Numbered from the stretch's first letter, positions 1 to 8,199 are shown. The stretch is 64,000 nt of DNA from Deltaproteobacteria bacterium (GCA_016713535.1 JADJOY010000003.1:124001-188000); one strand, 5' to 3'. Notes: a model not told the origin generated them from the sequence alone. Made by a program: numbers and translations.

Positions 1-506
1 TACGCGGTGTAAACCGGCGTGGTGCGCAGGCGGGGCGTGGTGGCGGCGGCGTGGAACGCATCCGGTGTGGTGGCGAGCGCGCGCGGCGCGTCCTCTTTCT
101 GGAGCAGGTCGACGATCTGGTCGATGCCGGCGGGACCGAGGAAGTGGTCGACCTCGGGCATCGTCTTCACGAGGTCGGCGCCGTAGCGCTGCGTGAGGCA
201 CCCCGCGACCACCAGGCGCTGGATCTTGCCGGCCTCCTTGAGGCGCGCGGCCTCGAGGATGGTGTCGATCGACTCCTCGACCGAGGCCTGCAGGAACGAG
301 CAGGTGTTGACGATGATGGTGTCGGCGTCCTGGTCGTCGGCGACGACCTCGTAGCCCTTGGCCGCAAGAGTGCCGAGCATCCACTCACCGTCGACGCGGT
401 TCTTGGCGCAGCCGAGTTGGATGAGGCGGACGCGGTTCGACGCGGGGGGCTCGGCGCAGGTGCGCTTGGTGCGCGCCACGAGGGGCTTCGCTGGTGCTTT
501 CGGCAT
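1..506 (-). CDS. rimO: Ribosomal protein S12 methylthiotransferase RimO, N-terminal part (cut by window edge)
   Basis: Radical-SAM methylthiotransferase that adds a methylthio group to an aspartate of ribosomal protein S12. Only the first 168 residues are present because the gene runs off the left edge. The UPF0004 domain is clear: LGCAKNRVD with Cys33, then NTCSF with Cys69 and AGC with Cys103, the three cysteines that bind the auxiliary iron-sulfur cluster. LGCxKNxVDxE followed by MLG is the RimO form of this motif rather than MiaB or MtaB; here VDGE replaces VDSE. The radical-SAM CxxxCxxC lies outside the window. The ATG at 506-504 begins MPKAPAKP, giving a leader of about 25 residues before the domain. 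A paralogue, mtaB, lies at about 50 kb. Confidence 0.9.
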   Translation of the reverse strand, partial: MPKAPAKPLVARTKRTCAEPPASNRVRLIQLGCAKNRVDGEWMLGTLAAKGYEVVADDQDADTIIVNTCSFLQASVEESIDTILEAARLKEAGKIQRLVVAGCLTQRYGADLVKTMPEVDHFLGPAGIDQIVDLLQKEDAPRALATTPDAFHAAATTPRLRTTPVYTA

Positions 507-618
507 GTCGAGGACAGACGTGGCGCGAGCTGCGGGTGCGCCGGCGAGCCCGCGAACCGTACCACCCGGTCCTCCGCGTCACAAGGAATCGCGGCGCTCC
601 GCGCGCGCTGTGGCGGGT

Positions 619-945
619 TCAGCCCGCGGGCACGGTCCAGGTGCGGCCGCGGAAGGTGAGGCGCATCGCCGCGCCCTCGTCGTGGACCACCAGGCCCGCG
701 ATCGGCAGGTCGATCATCCCCTCGAAGTGAAGCGACCCGGCGGCGTACGTGTAGCCGCGTGTCAGCGTACGGCCATCGATCTGGAGCTCCTCGCCGGTGC
801 CGCAGCACGGGGTTCGGGACGAGAAGACCCGCACCTGCCGGCTGTAGCCGTCGATCGCGTTCACCAGGTCCGCGACCGCGAAGCGCGCGTGGCAGTGGAC
901 GCAGTGGGTCTCGGCGCGGCCGCCGGGCGAACCGGCCCTCGTCAC
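619..945 (-). CDS. Small CxxC protein coupled to the upstream lipoprotein gene
   Basis: Unrecognised protein of 108 residues. The GTG start (945-943) overlaps the TGA of the upstream beta-propeller lipoprotein gene as GTGA, so the two are probably translationally coupled and functionally linked. Near the N terminus it has HCVHCH (Cys15, Cys18, His19) and further on a CC pair (Cys47, Cys48) in TPCCGTGEE. CxxCH is formally a haem c motif, but there is no signal peptide and the four cysteines fit a structural zinc site better. The C-terminal half looks beta-rich. I cannot assign a function. The reading frame is convincing because of the coupled start and its coding-like composition. Confidence 0.6.
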   Translation of the reverse strand: MTRAGSPGGRAETHCVHCHARFAVADLVNAIDGYSRQVRVFSSRTPCCGTGEELQIDGRTLTRGYTYAAGSLHFEGMIDLPIAGLVVHDEGAAMRLTFRGRTWTVPAG

Positions 946-2303
946 GGGATCGCCGGGTGGAAGCCGTAGAGGCCGTCGAGGAGGGCCGGAACCACCAGTA
1001 GTCCGCTCCTCGACATCGAGCTGCCGACGGTGGCGGCGTCGTTCGCGGCGATCGGCTCGCGGTCGAGGATCACTCCGCTTCGCGCGTCGACCACGAACAG
1101 CGTGAGGCCGAAGAGGGCGCCCGGCGGCGCGCCGACGATGTAGGCGAGGCCGTTCGCGGTGTGGACCGCGATCGAGCGCGAGCCGAACTCGCTCGACTTC
1201 CAGAGCAGCTCCGCGTGGTCGCCCGCGTCGCGGAGCGCGAGCGCCGCGGCGTCGCGGGCGCCGGTCGGGATGATCGTGCCGTCGGCCGCGGTGCAGAGGC
1301 TGCCGAGCGGCGAGAAGCCCAGGTCGTAGCTCCAGATCACGTCGCCGGTGCGGGCGTCGAGGGCGAGCACATGGTTGGCTGCGTCGTTCACGTAGAGCCG
1401 CTTGCCGTCGCGGGAGATATCGGGACTCGAGGCGCTGCCGCCCTCGAGGGTCGAGTTCTCCCACTCGGGCTCGACGCGCGGGGAGGTACCGCCCACGTAG
1501 CGCATCGCCACCAGCTTGGTGGGCGGCGCGGCCGGGTCGGTGAGCGTGAAGAAGAAGCGCCCCGAGGCGAAGTCGATGCTCGGCGTGTTGGCGGCGTAGC
1601 AGGTGCCGTCGGCCTTGCCGGTGAAGCAGTCGTAGGGGCTCGAGGTGGCGGGGTCGTAGGTCGCGCCGGGGAGCGTGGCGTAGGGCTCCATGGCGAGCGC
1701 GCCGGTCGCGCGATCGACCACGTACAGCCGGCCGATCTGGGTCATGAAGAGGACCCGCCCGTCGGGGGTGAACTGGGAGCTGATCGGGAAGCCCTCGATC
1801 GGCGTCCTCCAGCGTACCGAGCCATCGGCGCGGAAGCTCACCATCGCGCGGTCGTCGCCGTGATAGAGGTTGCCGTCGGCGTCGATCAGCGGCGACGAGG
1901 TGGCGGCGAGCCCGTTCACCTCGCCGCTGCACCAGCGCTCTTCACCGGTGGCGCCGTCGATCGCGAACAGGTAGCAGGCCGGGTCGGTGGAGCCGCCGAG
2001 GCGGGGACCGACGCCGACGTACACGGTGTCGTCCGGCCCGATCGTCGCCGCGGCGGCGATGATCCGCCCCGAGACGGCGTGGAAGGCGCCGCTCAGGTCC
2101 TCCGGGCCGTCGAACGGCACCGAGTCGGTGTTCTTGGCGTCGGCGTGGATGGCACCCCAGCCGCTGGTCGAGTAGGGAGCTGCGACGGTGCCCGAGCCGC
2201 TCCCGCCCGCGCCGTCGCTGCCGCAGCCCGCCGGTCCGCTGAGTCCGAGGAGGATGCCGAGCGGCGCGGCCCAGCGGTGAGCGAGAGTCGTCAGCAGTTT
2301 CAT
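942..2303 (-). CDS. PQQ-like beta-propeller repeat lipoprotein
   Basis: Predicted outer-envelope lipoprotein of 453 residues. The start at 2303 gives MKLLTTLAHR, a hydrophobic stretch and a lipobox-like PAGC (Cys27) followed by a Gly/Ser linker. The reading frame extends 25 codons further upstream, but only this start places a signal peptide at the N terminus. The rest is a series of beta-propeller blades with the usual PQQ/WD-like phrases: DDTVYVG, LFAIDGATGEERW, SSPLIDADGNLY, VLALDARTGDVIWSYD and VVDARSG. Such proteins often act as scaffolds or in outer-membrane assembly (BamB-like), but this one resembles free-standing delta-proteobacterial PQQ-repeat proteins and its substrate is unknown. 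It is followed by the coupled CxxC protein. Confidence 0.8.
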   Translation of the reverse strand: MKLLTTLAHRWAAPLGILLGLSGPAGCGSDGAGGSGSGTVAAPYSTSGWGAIHADAKNTDSVPFDGPEDLSGAFHAVSGRIIAAAATIGPDDTVYVGVGPRLGGSTDPACYLFAIDGATGEERWCSGEVNGLAATSSPLIDADGNLYHGDDRAMVSFRADGSVRWRTPIEGFPISSQFTPDGRVLFMTQIGRLYVVDRATGALAMEPYATLPGATYDPATSSPYDCFTGKADGTCYAANTPSIDFASGRFFFTLTDPAAPPTKLVAMRYVGGTSPRVEPEWENSTLEGGSASSPDISRDGKRLYVNDAANHVLALDARTGDVIWSYDLGFSPLGSLCTAADGTIIPTGARDAAALALRDAGDHAELLWKSSEFGSRSIAVHTANGLAYIVGAPPGALFGLTLFVVDARSGVILDREPIAANDAATVGSSMSRSGLLVVPALLDGLYGFHPAIP

Positions 2304-2491
2304 GGCGCGGCCTCCGCTCCGGGGCGCGAACGGCGTCGGCGCGCGCTCGCGGGGAGCTCGTGAACATTCTGCGCGCAAGGTTTACCGCGCGCGGGTGTCT
2401 CGATTCGACTCGAGCGCCTCCTGGCGGGGCCAACGGACAGCGCGCGCGGCACCGTCCGTGCACATCCGTCGTGCCGAGGAGAACGACACCT

Positions 2492-2950
2492 ATGAAGACC
2501 TCCAAGCTTTGGAGTGCCGTGCTCGCGTCCGCGGGCATGAGCGTCGCCGCCGCGCCCGCGTTGGCCGAGACGGTGCGCGCCGAATCGGCGGAGCGCCACG
2601 AGACCCGCCAGGAGACCCGCACCGACAACCGCGACGATCGTCAGGACCTGCATCGCGAGAACACCACGGAGCGCAAGGATCTCCACCAGGAGAACCACGG
2701 CGAGTCGGTGGAGCGCCGCGACGAAAACCGCGCCGATCGCCACGACCCGAGCGTCGACACGCCGGCCGGGCGCGGCGAGGTCCGCGAAGGGAATCGCGAC
2801 GAGCGCAAGGTCGAGCGTCGGGACGATCACGTCGAGCGCACCGAGCTGCACGAGGAGAGCAAGACCGAGCGCACCGAGAGCCGCGGCGAGGCGCGCGACG
2901 AACGCCAGGACACGCGCCGCGACAACGCCCACGACGCCGCCACGCACTGA
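2492..2950 (+). CDS. Exported, highly charged repeat-like protein
   Basis: Protein of 152 residues with a clear Sec signal peptide (MKTSKLWSAV to about Ala25, cleavage near ALA/ET). The mature part is almost entirely Arg, Glu, Asp, His, Asn and Thr in an imperfect short-period pattern (ERHETRQETR, NRDDRQDLHREN, ERKDLHQENH), with no hydrophobic core. This suggests an extended helix or a disordered polyampholyte in the periplasm. GAGGAG lies about 11 bases before the ATG at 2492. The gene is divergent from the lipoprotein gene at 2303, and the 188 bp between them should hold both promoters. No family is recognised. Confidence 0.65.
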   Translation: MKTSKLWSAVLASAGMSVAAAPALAETVRAESAERHETRQETRTDNRDDRQDLHRENTTERKDLHQENHGESVERRDENRADRHDPSVDTPAGRGEVREGNRDERKVERRDDHVERTELHEESKTERTESRGEARDERQDTRRDNAHDAATH

Positions 2951-2953
2951 GCA

Positions 2954-2972
2954 GGCTCGGTTGAACCGAGCC
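2954..2972 (+). terminator. Hairpin directly after the charged-protein gene
   Basis: GGCTCGG (2954-2960), loop TTGAA and CCGAGCC (2966-2972) form a perfect 7 bp hairpin three bases after the stop codon at 2950. The arms extend to 9 bp if the loop bases TT and AA also pair. There is no T run behind it, so it is either a weak terminator or a 3' stabilising hairpin. Confidence 0.45.
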
Positions 2973-2987
2973 AGGGTCCAGAAATCA

Positions 2988-3026
2988 TTGCAAATCGTCC
3001 CGTCCTAGTATTTGCTATTTGCAAAT
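2988..3026. promoter_or_regulatory. AT-rich island with two TTGCAAAT copies before the PilC-like gene
   Basis: In otherwise GC-rich DNA, TTGCAAAT occurs at 2988-2995 and again at 3019-3026. The second copy lies within the perfect 10 bp palindrome ATTTGCAAAT (3017-3026). TAGTAT at 3008-3013 could be a -10 box. This is probably the promoter and operator area of the gene starting at 3079. No known regulator site is recognised. Confidence 0.4.
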
Positions 3027-3078
3027 ATTCGATCCTGGCGGTTTCGGACCGCCGGTTCGCTTCCCGGGGGGGGGCGCC

Positions 3079-4266
3079 ATGCGAATCCGAACCAGCGACG
3101 TGCCCGTTAGGCGCGCCGCCGAGACCCGTACCGAGCGGCCACGTGCCGTCGCTGCCCGCAGCGCGCCTGCCGCGACGCAGACGCTCGCGCGTCGGGTCGC
3201 GGCGCTCGAGGCGCGCTGCTTCCCGGCGACGGTGAAGCCGCGCGCGATCGTGGTGTTCGTGCGCCAGCTCTCGACCATGATCGACGCCGGCCTGCCGCTG
3301 GTGCAGAGCCTCGAGATCCTGTCGCGGCAGCGTGGCGAGCCCGTGCTCCGCGCGGTGCTCGCCGACGTGAAGAGCGGCATCGAGTCCGGCGAGACGTTCG
3401 CCGAGAGTCTGGCCAAGCACCCGCGCGTCTTCGACGAGCTCTTCGTGAGCCTCGTCGAGGCCGGCGAGCTGGGCGGCATCCTCGACACCATCCTGAACCG
3501 CCTCGCCACCTTCATCGAGAAGGGGGAGAAGATCCGCCGCCAGGTGCGCGGCGCGCTCGTCTACCCGGCGGCGATCGTGAGCGTGGCGGTGATGGTGACC
3601 GCGGTGATCCTGGTGTTCGTGATCCCCACCTTCGAGAAGCTGTTCGAGGGCGTGGGGGCCAAGCTGCCCGCGCCCACGCTCGTGGTGATCGCGGTCAGCC
3701 ACTTCGTGCAGGAGTACGTGGTCCTGATCGTGATCGCGCTCGCGGCGGCGGCATTCGCGGTGCGCGCGCTCCATCGCACCGAGCCGGGGCGGCGGGTGAT
3801 CGACAAGCTGCTCCTCGAGGTGCCGGTGCTCGGGCTGATCCTCGCGAAGGCGGGGGTGGCGCGCTTCACGCGCACCCTCGGCACCATGATCGGCAGCGGC
3901 GTGCCGATCCTCGAGTCGCTCGCGATCACCGCCAGGACCGCGGGAAATCGCACCCTCGAGAACGCGATCCTCGCGACCCGCGCCAGCATCAGCGAGGGGC
4001 GCTCGATCGCCGAGCCGCTCGCCGAGACCGAGGTGTTCCCCGAGATGGTCGTGCAGATGATCGCGGTGGGCGAGGCGACCGGCTCGATGGACACGATGCT
4101 CGCCAAGATCGCCGACTTCTACGAGGACGAGGTCGACGTGTCGGTGAAGGCGCTGACCTCGCTCCTCGAGCCGATGCTCATGATCGGCCTCGGAGCAACG
4201 GTGGGCGGGCTGATCATCGCCATGTACCTGCCCATCTTCACGGTGTTCCAGCACGTGGCGAACTGA
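3079..4266 (+). CDS. Type II secretion/type IV pilus inner-membrane platform protein (PilC/GspF family)
   Basis: Integral membrane platform protein of pilus or type II secretion machines, which couples the cytoplasmic ATPase to pilin assembly. It has two T2SSF domains. The first starts near residue 55 (VVFVRQLSTMIDAGLPLVQS, then VEAGELGG) and the second carries FTRTLGTMIGSGVPILESL and VGEATGS. Hydrophobic segments follow each domain and the protein ends with the family's typical MYLPIFTV. ATG at 3079 is chosen; a TTG at 3019 is in frame but lies inside the AT-rich control region. The first 50 residues are Arg/Ala-rich and lack the usual PilC N-terminal beta segment, so the N terminus may be abnormal or miscalled. 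No PilB, PilT or GspE gene is adjacent. Confidence 0.85.
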   Translation: MRIRTSDVPVRRAAETRTERPRAVAARSAPAATQTLARRVAALEARCFPATVKPRAIVVFVRQLSTMIDAGLPLVQSLEILSRQRGEPVLRAVLADVKSGIESGETFAESLAKHPRVFDELFVSLVEAGELGGILDTILNRLATFIEKGEKIRRQVRGALVYPAAIVSVAVMVTAVILVFVIPTFEKLFEGVGAKLPAPTLVVIAVSHFVQEYVVLIVIALAAAAFAVRALHRTEPGRRVIDKLLLEVPVLGLILAKAGVARFTRTLGTMIGSGVPILESLAITARTAGNRTLENAILATRASISEGRSIAEPLAETEVFPEMVVQMIAVGEATGSMDTMLAKIADFYEDEVDVSVKALTSLLEPMLMIGLGATVGGLIIAMYLPIFTVFQHVAN

Positions 4267-4343
4267 ACACGCCGGGCGCTCGGCGCGGCGGCCGGACCGG
4301 GTGCTAGGATCGCGGCGCGCCCCGCGAAGCCGCGCCCGATCCG

Positions 4344-4924
4344 ATGCCCGAACGCTCCGCACCCGCCGTCGCCGCAGCGCTTCGCTTCGCCGACATCCAC
4401 CGCCGCACGCTCACGCTCGTGCTCGTGGTCGCGGCGGTGGCGTTCCCGCTGCTCACGACGTTCTGGTCGCCGCTCGCCGAGGTGATCGGCGGCACGCGTG
4501 TGTGTCCGGACTTCCTGAGCCTTCGCTACGCGACCTACTACGTGGCGCCGATGACCTTCATCGCACCGCTGTGGGTGTGCGCGCGCCTCACCGAGCTGCC
4601 GGCGTTGTCGTCACGGCGGCTCGCCCTCGACGCGCTCGTGTTCGCGGTGTCGGCCACGCGCAGCGCTCCGGTCGTCACGCTCGTCCCGCTCTCCGGGCAC
4701 GCGCTCTTCTCTCGTACACCGCGCTCACCACGGGCGACCGGCGCTACGTGGCGCTAGCGGCGGCGGGACTCGCTGGCACCACGTACATCAAGCTGGTGGA
4801 GTGGGGTGACCCGGTCACGTGGGCGATCGGCCTGGCCGCGGGGCTCGTGATGGCGTGGCTCTTCCGCGCCGTCCCGCCGGCGCCGGGCAGGGAGGGACCG
4901 CGCCCCCTCGAGATCGCGCGGTAG
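4344..4924 (+). CDS. Multi-pass membrane protein of unknown function (one-base frameshift)
   Basis: The ATG at 4344 opens a protein with hydrophobic helices (TLVLVVAAVAFPLL, YYVAPMTFIAPLWVC, LALDALVFAVSA). This frame fails after GHALF near 4704-4711, while the same protein continues in another frame as SYTALTTGDRRYVALAAAGL and GLAAGLVMAWLF to the stop at 4924. Restoring one base gives about 193 residues and four to five membrane segments. No family is recognised. TAGGAT at 4305-4310 is a possible -10 box. The gene lies 77 bp behind the PilC-like gene and converges on the acetyltransferase gene. Confidence 0.55.
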
Positions 4925-4949
4925 GCGAGGGCCCTGCGTCCGCCCGGTG

Positions 4950-5423
4950 TCAGTAGGTGAGCTGGTAGCGGAAGTCGGTCGAGATCTCGCCGAGCAGCTC
5001 GGCGGCCTCGGCGCCGATCCTCACGAAGCCGACCCGCTCGAGGAGCCGCCCCGACGCCTGGTCGCGCACGTCGACGGTGGCGACCAGTCGGTCGAGGGCG
5101 AAGCGCCGGGCAAGCTCGTCGACCAGCCAGCGCACCGCCTCGGTGCCGAGCCCGCGGCCCCACACCGCCGGCGTGAGCGCGTAGCCGATCAGCGCGTAGG
5201 CGCCGTTCCCGGCTCGGTCGGGGAGGACGGTGGCCTGGAGGGTCCCGATCCACTGCTCGGGGTCGCGACACGCGACCGCCCAGTTGAGCCAGAGTTGAGC
5301 GACGTCGGTCGGCGCCCCACGCACCAGCGCGGCGAAGCGCCGCGCCAGCGCTTCGGGCGAGTCGGGTGCTCGCTCGGGGAGGTAGCGATAGAGTCGCGCC
5401 GCGGCGAGGGCGTCGAAAAGCAA
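4950..5423 (-). CDS. GNAT family N-acetyltransferase (RimJ/RimL type)
   Basis: Acetyl-CoA-dependent acetyltransferase of unknown substrate. GYALTPAVWGRGLGTEAVRWL is the acetyl-CoA pyrophosphate-binding motif A (R/QxxGxG/A form), followed by the family's GRLLERVGFVRIG near the C terminus. The listed start is TTG at 5423, giving 157 residues, but similarity continues upstream in frame as SPRLRFETLSEAHAALLF. This is the normal N-terminal beta strand of the family. Only CTG codons (for example at 5471) are available there, so the true start is probably a rare codon, or a nearby indel hides an ATG or GTG. It converges with the membrane-protein gene. Confidence 0.75.
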   Translation of the reverse strand: MLFDALAAARLYRYLPERAPDSPEALARRFAALVRGAPTDVAQLWLNWAVACRDPEQWIGTLQATVLPDRAGNGAYALIGYALTPAVWGRGLGTEAVRWLVDELARRFALDRLVATVDVRDQASGRLLERVGFVRIGAEAAELLGEISTDFRYQLTY

Positions 5424-5593
5424 GGCGGCGTGGGCTTCGGAAAGGGTCTCGAAGCGCAGCCGAGGGCTCAGGGCGGCTTGCAGGGCGATTTTCCAGGAGT
5501 GGGCAGTCTGAAAGTGACCGCTTGTCAGGCGAAAAATGAACGGAACGGAAGGCTGGATGCTAACGGGATGGTAGGCGTGGAGCGATCTGCGTC

Positions 5594-6679
5594 TTAGGCG
5601 CCTTGTTTCCTCCCCGCCGAGCGCCGACTGGGCTTTCTCGGGCGCCCGCTGCGCGGCATCGGCGGCGCCCTCAGGGCGCGCTGGAACGCCTTCGAGATCA
5701 CCTCCAGCGAGCGGTCGTTGCGATAGGTGATGCTCATGTGACCGTCGTCGAACTCCTCCGCCTGGTGCGGGACGCCGAGGGATTTGGCCTTGGCGCTGAA
5801 GATCCGCAGGCCATGGTGGAGGTTGAACTCGTCACGGGTGCCGCAGTCGAGGAAGAGGGACGACAGCTTCTTCAGGTTCGCGGCGTAGCGGTCGAGCATG
5901 TGGACCGGGTCCCACGCCAGCCAGCGCTTCCAGACGTCCTCGCGCAAGAGCCCGGTCTTCTCGTCGAACGGCACGTCGAAGCCCGCCTTCGCGCGCGGGT
6001 TCGGTGAGTACGCTGCGGCCATGCCCTCGGTGTTCACGGCCTGGAAGAGCCCCGACGACGAGCGTTTGGGCATCCTCCGCCATGCCTCGACGAACGAAGA
6101 GGTGCTGCCGCCGTGGCGACGGAACGTGTCGAGCGTCTTCGGGAAGTCGGGCAGGTAGCAGTAGAGGAAGTACATGTCGCCCGAGGTGCAGCACACCACC
6201 TGGAACACGTCCGGATGGCGCATCCCCATCACGAGCGCCCCGTAGCCGCCGCTCGACTTGCCCATCACCGCGCGGGTCGCGGCACCCGGGATGGTGCGGT
6301 AGCGCTGATCGACGAACGAGATGATCTCGTCGACGAGGTAGTCTTCGTAGCGGCCGGTCGCCGACGAGTTGAGGTACTGGCTGCCTCCCAGGTCGGTGAA
6401 GCAGTCCGGGAAGACCACGATCGACTCCCTCAGCCGGTTGTCGGCGATGAGCCGGTCGCAGCGCTCCGCGAAGGTCTCCGACCAGGCGCTGCGGTTGAGC
6501 AGCATCTCGCCGCTACCGGTGAAACCCGCGAGCACGTAGATCGAGGGATAGCTGAACCGCTCGTCGCCGTAAGACGGCGGCAGATAGATCGGCAGACGGC
6601 GCACGTGTGGATCGCCGAGCTTGTTGCCTCTGAGCACCTTGCTCTCGATCGTCTCGATCACCACCGTGCCGGTTCGCAT
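5594..6679 (-). CDS. Esterase, alpha/beta hydrolase of the esterase D/Fes type
   Basis: Serine esterase of 361 residues (PF00756-like). The nucleophile elbow is GKSSG (140-144, Ser142). The acid is probably Asp283 in GTRDEF and the base His314 in DDGHMS. The N terminus shows the expected small beta domain (RRLPIYLPPSY) and YVLAGFTGSG near the oxyanion hole. The reading frame is open for another 122 codons upstream, but that part is low-complexity Arg/Ala/Gly. ATG at 6679 is preceded by GGGAGA at a suitable distance and begins a natural fold. The substrate is unknown; the family includes S-formylglutathione hydrolases, enterobactin esterases and mycolyltransferases. No signal peptide is seen, so it is probably cytoplasmic. 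Confidence 0.85.
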   Translation of the reverse strand: MRTGTVVIETIESKVLRGNKLGDPHVRRLPIYLPPSYGDERFSYPSIYVLAGFTGSGEMLLNRSAWSETFAERCDRLIADNRLRESIVVFPDCFTDLGGSQYLNSSATGRYEDYLVDEIISFVDQRYRTIPGAATRAVMGKSSGGYGALVMGMRHPDVFQVVCCTSGDMYFLYCYLPDFPKTLDTFRRHGGSTSSFVEAWRRMPKRSSSGLFQAVNTEGMAAAYSPNPRAKAGFDVPFDEKTGLLREDVWKRWLAWDPVHMLDRYAANLKKLSSLFLDCGTRDEFNLHHGLRIFSAKAKSLGVPHQAEEFDDGHMSITYRNDRSLEVISKAFQRALRAPPMPRSGRPRKPSRRSAGRKQGA

Positions 6680-7010
6680 GTCGTCGTCTCCCGCTCGCTG
6701 TGGCCCGTGGGCCCGAGCGCGTGGCCACCCGAGTGTCCCGCGACACCACCGCGCTGTCGACCCGCGTGAAGAAGCGTGCGCGCGGACTGGCGCCCGCGCG
6801 GGGCCCGCCTCGCGCGCTTCGCAACGCGCGCGGTGCGGCGCGCGCGGGCCCGGGCGCCCCGCGAGCGCCCCAATGGAGCCCGGGGCGCGGGGTTGCCCCG
6901 CAAAACTCCGGGCGACACGGCTCCATGCATCGATGGCGCGGGACTTGCTCGATGCCCGTCGTCCGTTCTGGATGACTCCGAGAGCTTGGCGGCCTCGGAG
7001 ACGACCCTCA

Positions 7011-7043
7011 GGAGGGGACGCTGCATGGGGCAGCGTCCCCTCC
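7011..7043. repeat. Perfect 14 bp inverted repeat (strong hairpin)
   Basis: GGAGGGGACGCTGC (7011-7024) and its exact reverse complement GCAGCGTCCCCTCC (7030-7043) flank the loop ATGGG. Neither side has a long T run (CCCTTT follows on the plus strand), so it is not a textbook terminator. It lies 41 bp beyond the stop of the small minus-strand ORF at 7085. Confidence 0.75.
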
Positions 7044-7084
7044 ACCCTTTCGAGGGACGGCGCTCGGGCGGCGAGCCGGCGCCC

Positions 7085-7273
7085 CTACCCGGCGCGCGCT
7101 CTGGTGGTCCGCTTCGCGGCGCTGGCCACGAACGCCGTGGCGAGCTCGATCGTCCGGAGCAAGGTGTGCACTGTTGCCACGATCCACGCGCCGTCGAGCG
7201 CCTTCGTCGCGATCGGGCGACGGGCTTCGACGGCCGCCGCGCCGGGTGGCGTGTTGCCACCTGGCCGCCGCAT
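7085..7273 (-). CDS. Possible small protein
   Basis: Open frame of 62 residues beginning ATG at 7273-7271. The second half reads like a helical protein (DGAWIVATVHTLLRTIELAT) and uses GC-rich third positions, but there is no recognisable family and the opposite strand is also open. A strong hairpin 41 bp beyond its stop would suit a short monocistronic transcript. This is tentative. Confidence 0.25.
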   Translation of the reverse strand: MRRPGGNTPPGAAAVEARRPIATKALDGAWIVATVHTLLRTIELATAFVASAAKRTTRARAG

Positions 7274-7391
7274 TGCGCGTCACGCGTGCGTGCGGAGCCC
7301 GCCTGGCGGCCCGTCCGGCCGCGCACGGCATTTGCAGCCGTGTGAGGGCCGAACCGCAGCACGTTCTCCAACCACGCCAGAGGATCTTCCC

Positions 7392-7593
7392 GTGGCCACG
7401 ACCATCGACCCCTCCGACCCTCGCACGAGTTGCCCACGCTGCACGACCGCGCGCGTGCGGATCGTGCCCTGGACGATCCGCAGTCGACCCGGCGACTCGG
7501 CGGAAGCGGGCCCGACGGTCTGGGAGTGCCTGGGCTGCGGCCACGTGTGGCGCCAGCCCGCCATGCTGGGGCGCGCGCGCCCTCGCCTCGTGA
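7392..7593 (+). CDS. Small zinc-ribbon protein, 3' end uncertain
   Basis: GTG at 7392 opens a frame with CPRC (residues 14-17) and CLGC, spaced as in a zinc ribbon (SCPRCTTARVRIVPW, then WECLGCGHVW). The pattern is typical of small zinc-ribbon proteins of unknown role. The frame does not stop; it stays open to 8159 and would run antisense to the thioesterase gene, which is implausible. One extra base anywhere before 7590 would place TGA at 7591-7593 in frame and give about 66 residues, so the listed end assumes such an error. Confidence 0.35.
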
Positions 7594-7649
7594 GTCGGCA
7601 CAGCCGCGTGCCCGCTCGCGGCCTCGCCGCGCCCGCCGCTCGGCCGGCC

Positions 7650-8108
7650 TCAGCCGCGCTTGCGGAAGTGGAAGTCGACGGTCATCTGGAACACCAGCTC
7701 GCCGGCGGCGTTCACGACCTCCATCGCGAGTGGGTAGAGCGCCTTGTCGTTCGCGGCCAGGTCGCGCTCGACGCGCTCGACGGTCTCGGGTTCCACGTCG
7801 ATCGTGCACCAGATGTCGTCGTAGACGGGCTTGCGGTAGTCGATGCGCGCGCCCTTCGCGACCAGGATCACGTCGTTGAGCTCGAAGCTGGTGAGGATCG
7901 CGGCGCCGCCGCAGGTCTCGCCGAAGGTGAAGAGCGCGCCGGCGTGCTGCATCCCGACGTGGTTCAGGTTCGCGTCCTGCGCCGGGTAGCGCAGCTTCAC
8001 GTGACGCGGCCCCGCCTCCTCGAGGACCACGCCGACCTTGCGCACGAAGGGGATGAACTCCTCGACCATGATGCGGGTGCTCTCGAGGTTCACGGGAAGG
8101 TCACGCAT
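7650..8108 (-). CDS. Hotdog-fold thioesterase (PaaI/DUF4442-like)
   Basis: Protein of 152 residues that probably hydrolyses acyl-CoA thioesters in the cytoplasm. The hotdog pattern is visible: an N-terminal region, NLNHVGMQHAGALFTFGETCGG with the long central helix after HxGALF, then beta strands ending FQMTVDFHFRK. The frame is open upstream, but ATG at 8108 is preceded by GGAGA and begins MRDLPVNLES. Substrate cannot be read from sequence. It is transcribed away from the neighbouring hypothetical gene at 8200. Confidence 0.8.
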   Translation of the reverse strand: MRDLPVNLESTRIMVEEFIPFVRKVGVVLEEAGPRHVKLRYPAQDANLNHVGMQHAGALFTFGETCGGAAILTSFELNDVILVAKGARIDYRKPVYDDIWCTIDVEPETVERVERDLAANDKALYPLAMEVVNAAGELVFQMTVDFHFRKRG

Positions 8109-8199
8109 GCAGGTCTCCGGGGTTGCGCGGCGCGGCGTTCGGATGCAGAGTCCTGCTAGGCTACTCGATCGAGCGCTTCGCACCACCCGTCGCGAGCCC

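Larger units (their letters stand above)
6680..7391. other. 712 bp stretch without a secure gene
   Basis: Very GC-rich, low-complexity DNA between the esterase start and the zinc-ribbon frame. It contains the perfect 14 bp hairpin at 7011-7043, a smaller one (GCGGGG, TTG, CCCCGC) at 6887-6901 and a weakly supported minus-strand small ORF at 7085-7273. All six frames are long and open here because of base composition, so open frames are not evidence of genes. Confidence 0.6.

Noticed and set aside
619-945. Cytochrome c assignment from CVHCH
   Set aside because: There is no signal peptide and no axial ligand region; a zinc site is more likely.
619-1932. Long minus-strand frame covering both the CxxC gene and part of the propeller gene
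   Set aside because: Above 945 it lies out of frame inside the propeller gene and is Arg-rich shadow; only 619-945 is kept, with the coupled GTG start.
6621-8159. Plus-strand frame of 512 codons
   Set aside because: Most of it is antisense to the esterase and thioesterase genes; only the zinc-ribbon part from 7392 looks real.
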